Shown in pieces: positions 16,897-19,643 of a DNA stretch of 19,643 nt (position 1 is the first letter of the stretch; each line of letters starts with the position of its first letter). Under the pieces are notes generated by a model that saw only the letters and a list, made by a program, of their open reading frames with translations, searched no databases and was not told the DNA's origin. The DNA lies in NCBI GenBank assembly GCA_027578815.1, contig JANBTH010000354.1:1-19643 (forward strand). Reading direction: 5' to 3'. The translations under genes and the position numbers were made by a program. Source of the stretch: Coemansia sp. RSA 1804 (Eukaryota; Kickxellomycota; Kickxellomycetes; Kickxellales; Kickxellaceae).

Positions 16897-17362
16897 AATG
16901 TTGCTTACACATCCAGCATTATATATCTTTTGTTGTTTGCCTCATATTAAAGCATATCAACGATAAATTATAATTATCGTAAGTATATCTGTTTAATTTA
17001 GGATATTTAATATTACTAATAAGATATTGCACACATATATTAAATGTTTTAATTAATAATATATCTTTGCAATTTGGAAGTACGCAAACCGATACACAAT
17101 TTGATATTGGTAAATCTGAAATTCCAAATACACGTAGATTAATTTTCTTTAATGCAATGCCTAAAACCTGTGTATGTGTAGATATATACAATGACACGAT
17201 ACATATTCGTGTGCTTTCTTGATATAAGAAGCACGCTGCTATTCATTCCAAAGATTTTAAAAGTAATATAGCAATTCAATTATTTATTCAACAATCTTCA
17301 CACCACTGCTTAACAAATATACACTACCATTAACATACTAGTAGAACCCTTTTCAAAAAAGA
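16897..17362. other. Very AT-rich spacer after the GCIP-like gene
   Basis: 466 bases with TATATA-type runs. A possible polyadenylation signal ATTAAA is at 16946-16951, about 50 bases after the stop codon. An inverted repeat (ACGATAA at 16960-16966, TTATCGT at 16974-16980) follows it. The minus-strand frame at 16919-17197 starts with GTG and has the composition of translated AT-rich DNA, so I do not call it. Confidence 0.5.
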
Positions 17363-17524
17363 ATGTGTATATACAGATGTGGGCAATGTACATCGTACAA
17401 GAATAACGAGTTTTGTGAAAGAGCTAAAGAAAAATGTGACAACTATACCGGGCTGTGCAAAAATTGCTTTCGTACCCTTCAAAAATTAGGAAACCCAGTC
17501 AGCCACATTTCGCCTTTATTTTGA
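17363..17524 (+). CDS. Possible cysteine-rich mini-protein (53 aa)
   Basis: An ATG frame (A at -3) of 53 codons lies in AT-rich DNA. It encodes seven cysteines in a zinc-binding-like layout: C6-x2-C9, C18, C25 and C32-x2-C35, plus C2. The two CxxC knuckles lie 22 residues apart. The second (GLCKNCFRTLQK) faintly recalls the LCNAC end of a GATA finger, but the conserved Trp of that family is absent. The frame also stays open upstream to an AG at 17343-17344, so it could instead be the last exon of a spliced gene. I do not recognise a family. Its composition stands out from the surrounding AT-rich noise, which argues for a real gene, but its length is too small to be sure. Confidence 0.4.
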   Translation: MCIYRCGQCTSYKNNEFCERAKEKCDNYTGLCKNCFRTLQKLGNPVSHISPLF

Positions 17525-18078
17525 TGCATGTCTTTGTTAGCTGTTGTTGAATTGACACTGATATTAAGACAGCGCATTAACATAATTGTACAAAGGAAAT
17601 TGAGATTTAGATGGTATCAAACTGCTGGCTTTTGTGAATATTCTTAATGTCTTTTTTCAATAGCATATGTTTAAATAAGCATAGTAATAAAGTACAAGTG
17701 CCATTATATGGATGTGCACCAAGCTGCGGTTCAAGTTTATCAGTTTTGATACAAGCCGAACCGAACCGACTTTTTTAGAAATCAAGCCATGGCTGAATTA
17801 TGCAATGTCGCGTTAGAATGGGTCGATGCCATTGGCTCACATTGCACTATCGTAAACAAAAAAACCACCAGTGTGATTAACGTAAACAATAATATGGGCC
17901 ATGAAAGCAGCCGAATGAGAGAATCTTGGCATTTTTCTCTTCTACTTCTTTTTATTCTGGTTAGGGTTGTTTTTAAATATTCTTTATTTCTTAAAGACTT
18001 TTCTTTACATTACTGCCTAATATTTTAACAGATTCCAATTCCGCTGGGAATAAACCTACATTGCTGTTAGCAAAGGCC
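17525..18078. promoter_or_regulatory. AT-rich spacer upstream of the SAP-domain gene
   Basis: 554 bases. It holds two GTAAACA sites, a CCGAA direct repeat (about 17755-17770) and a TGCCTAATATTTTAACAG segment ending at 18031 that resembles a fungal branch point plus 3' splice site. A leader intron ending at 18031 is therefore possible. I could not find a strong matching donor: GTGTGA at 17871 would keep frame with the ATG at 17789, but it is a weak candidate. Confidence 0.45.
17852..17888 (+). promoter_or_regulatory. Pair of forkhead-type sites GTAAACA
   Basis: GTAAACA occurs at 17852-17858 and 17882-17888, exactly 30 bases apart on the same strand, about 190-230 bases upstream of the SAP-domain gene ATG. 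The shared CGTAAACAA core makes the pair look like a duplicated site. Function is inferred from the motif alone. Confidence 0.45.
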
Positions 18079-19643
18079 ATGACAACTATTACAGACATTA
18101 ACGTTGATGAGCTTCAAAAAATGAAGCGCAAGCAGCTACAGACCCTCTGCAAGAAGAACGGCATCAAGGCGAATGGAAAGAACGAAGAGCTCATTGAGCA
18201 GCTTTTAGAGACAACAAAGGCAGACGATGACCTGGATTGTAATACCGGTATCGAGAACAAGGATGAAGATACTGAAGCTGATGGTATCGAGAGCGGTAAC
18301 CAGGCGGAGAACACAAACAGCAGTCTTTATGGTACACCTGAGGCACGAGCGCAAGAGGATACAACCCGTGCAGAGAAGCCTCAGTTCTTGAGTGTCGCTG
18401 AGCAGGTGATAGCGGAGATGGAAACACGGGCCCTATCTCTTGCGGATAGCCAGCGCAAAGATGCCATTAAACAGTACAGTTCTACGCGCAACATTGTTGA
18501 GGAAACTCCGAGAAAGGCCACGGCTTCCGGGAAAACAACAGTTTTTGATAAAGCTCACGAAAAGATCTTTGGAAATGACGATTCCATAGTAAACCACTGG
18601 TCGGCAAAAAAGACGCCTGTTAAGTCTACCCCGAATAATAAGCGTCCCAAACCCGATGAAAGCACTCTGGATACCAACAAGCGCCCACGGTTTGAGGTTC
18701 TTTTTGCATCGCCAAATGTCGTTAAAGCCAAGGATCAGGAGCCAGTGCATGCTAAATCGATGACAACTAAAGTACAGCGCACTCAGGCGCCAAGGGTTTC
18801 TGCTTCGTCTGTTGAGGGATCCAAGACCGCTATTCATGACAACCGTAGCAAATCAGCGGATCTGAATGGCGTGTCTCCAACAATTCTTTTCGTTAACAAA
18901 CCCCAGGAAAAGATGGAAGAGAAAGTACCAGCCTTGTCTGCAGAATGTGTTACTTTATCAGCGAACACTGAAGAAGCCACCGAGTGTGATTTGCCGCAGG
19001 AAAAGGGAGAATCGCCTACAGAGACCGGATCCGTGCCAGAATTAGATGCTTCTGAGAGCATTCCCATTGCGGAAGGCTCGACTACGTCTTCAGAGCCTGC
19101 CATTGCAGATGACAAGAAGCAAAGCCCAGATGTCCAGCCCCCGTTGCCAGCCAATAAGCCACCAGTAGCATCTGAATCCCATGTACTTCTAGCCACGGAC
19201 GCCACGACCGTATCTTCTAACAAGATGAGCGGTGCGGATGCGACAAAGGCAGCCAAGCAGAACACTGATCAGAAACAGCCAGCAAAGGCAGCCAACTACC
19301 GCAAAGTCGAATCGAAGTTAAAGGCGTACATCAACTCCAAGCCTTCCGGGCCAAAGGTGAAGGTGCTGAAGCAAAGCGATGGAAGAATAAACAAACCAGC
19401 GCCTCTCAAGAGTGAGACAAAGCGGCTGGCATCCGCTGCTGCTCCAATGCACAGCAAGAGCCATGCAGCCAAGCAGCTGAAGACCACAAGCGATGAGCGG
19501 AACAGCACGCCCAGCTACATGCGGGCCACGCGGGCAACCGAGAACCGGGCAAACAAAGCCAACATTGGCACACGTTTGAAGGAACAAAAGCCCCTAGAAA
19601 AAGGCGCAGTTGCAGCCAACAAAAGCACCAACGCCAACTCAAG
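18079..19643 (+). CDS. SAP-domain protein with NuSAP-like layout, 3' end beyond the right edge
   Basis: At least 521 codons are open from ATG 18079 (G at -3) to the window edge. Residues about 7-44 form a SAP domain (DELQKMKRKQLQTLCKKNG, then KNEELIEQLLE), a helix-turn-helix DNA-binding motif that here begins almost at the N-terminus, as in animal NuSAP. FDKAHEKIFGNDDSI (156-170) resembles the F-x3-HE-x2-F...SI segment of NuSAP. TPVKSTP (179-185) offers proline-directed phosphorylation sites. KRPRFEVLFAS (201-211) is a basic motif. Residues 275-385 are acidic and disordered, and from about 385 the chain is Lys/Ala-rich and basic, as expected for a microtubule-binding tail. NuSAP links chromatin to spindle microtubules. 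The SAP call is firm, the NuSAP relation is inferred, and other SAP-containing chromatin proteins remain possible. Confidence 0.8.
   Translation, partial: MTTITDINVDELQKMKRKQLQTLCKKNGIKANGKNEELIEQLLETTKADDDLDCNTGIENKDEDTEADGIESGNQAENTNSSLYGTPEARAQEDTTRAEKPQFLSVAEQVIAEMETRALSLADSQRKDAIKQYSSTRNIVEETPRKATASGKTTVFDKAHEKIFGNDDSIVNHWSAKKTPVKSTPNNKRPKPDESTLDTNKRPRFEVLFASPNVVKAKDQEPVHAKSMTTKVQRTQAPRVSASSVEGSKTAIHDNRSKSADLNGVSPTILFVNKPQEKMEEKVPALSAECVTLSANTEEATECDLPQEKGESPTETGSVPELDASESIPIAEGSTTSSEPAIADDKKQSPDVQPPLPANKPPVASESHVLLATDATTVSSNKMSGADATKAAKQNTDQKQPAKAANYRKVESKLKAYINSKPSGPKVKVLKQSDGRINKPAPLKSETKRLASAAAPMHSKSHAAKQLKTTSDERNSTPSYMRATRATENRANKANIGTRLKEQKPLEKGAVAANKSTNANS

Noticed and set aside
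16919..17197. 92-codon minus-strand frame in the AT-rich spacer
   Set aside because: It starts with GTG and its Ile/Asn/Leu composition is what AT-rich DNA gives by chance.
17725..17770. Possible tRNA B-box (GGTTCAAGT)
   Set aside because: The conserved final C of GTTCRANNC is missing and no A-box or cloverleaf arms are found upstream.
17789..18028. 79-codon ATG frame upstream of the SAP-domain gene, with a hydrophobic C-terminal segment
   Set aside because: It contains both forkhead-type sites, ends in low-complexity Phe/Leu sequence and shows no family features. A role as first exon through a GTGTGA donor is possible but weak, because the SAP domain already starts right after ATG 18079.

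Overview
The window looks like nuclear DNA of a fungus. It carries a FunK1-type kinase, a fungal homoserine dehydrogenase, a Prp18 splicing factor and long reading frames with no introns. Promoters hold pyrimidine-rich and AT-rich tracts, and there are a few AATAAA-type polyadenylation signals. A FunK1 gene next to an F-box/leucine-rich-repeat-like gene, with intron-poor GC-rich coding sequence, would fit an early-diverging fungus such as Kickxellomycotina (Coemansia and relatives). That placement is inference and rests on no database comparison.

Layout, left to right. (1) Bases 1-3704, minus: one uninterrupted frame of at least 1,234 codons that leaves the window at its 3' end. It encodes a large, mainly helical protein I cannot name. 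(2) 4072-5898, minus: an F-box/LRR-like protein. (3) 6224-7447, minus: splicing factor Prp18. (4) 7860-8954, plus: a Vps66/Loa1-like lysophospholipid acyltransferase, divergent from PRP18. (5) 9542-10651, plus: homoserine dehydrogenase (HOM6). (6) 10652-11365: a gene-free stretch with a 52-bp tandem duplication, a 27-nt inverted repeat and a plus-strand TATA motif. (7) 11366-13816, minus: a FunK1-type kinase with an N-terminal D...ExK nuclease-like region and a Gly where the metal-binding Asp of the DFG/DFD motif should be. (8) 14664-15452, minus: a KEN-box protein, candidate securin. (9) 15859-16896, plus: a GCIP/cyclin-D1-binding-protein-like protein sharing a bidirectional promoter with (8). 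(10) 17363-17524, plus: a possible 53-aa cysteine-rich mini-protein. (11) 18079 to the right edge, plus: an N-terminal SAP-domain protein with NuSAP-like layout, truncated by the window.

The left half (4-10.7 kb) is GC-rich with GC-biased third codon positions, which produces long meaningless antisense frames. The right half (10.7-19.6 kb) has lower GC and very AT-rich spacers.

The most coherent theme is in the right half. A candidate securin, a GCIP-like cell-cycle protein and a NuSAP-like spindle protein lie within 5 kb. Perfect forkhead-type GTAAACA sites occur in their upstream regions (and upstream of the FunK1 gene), and a short R-x3-LFAS motif is shared by the securin and NuSAP candidates. 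This suggests, but does not prove, a small co-regulated mitotic neighbourhood.
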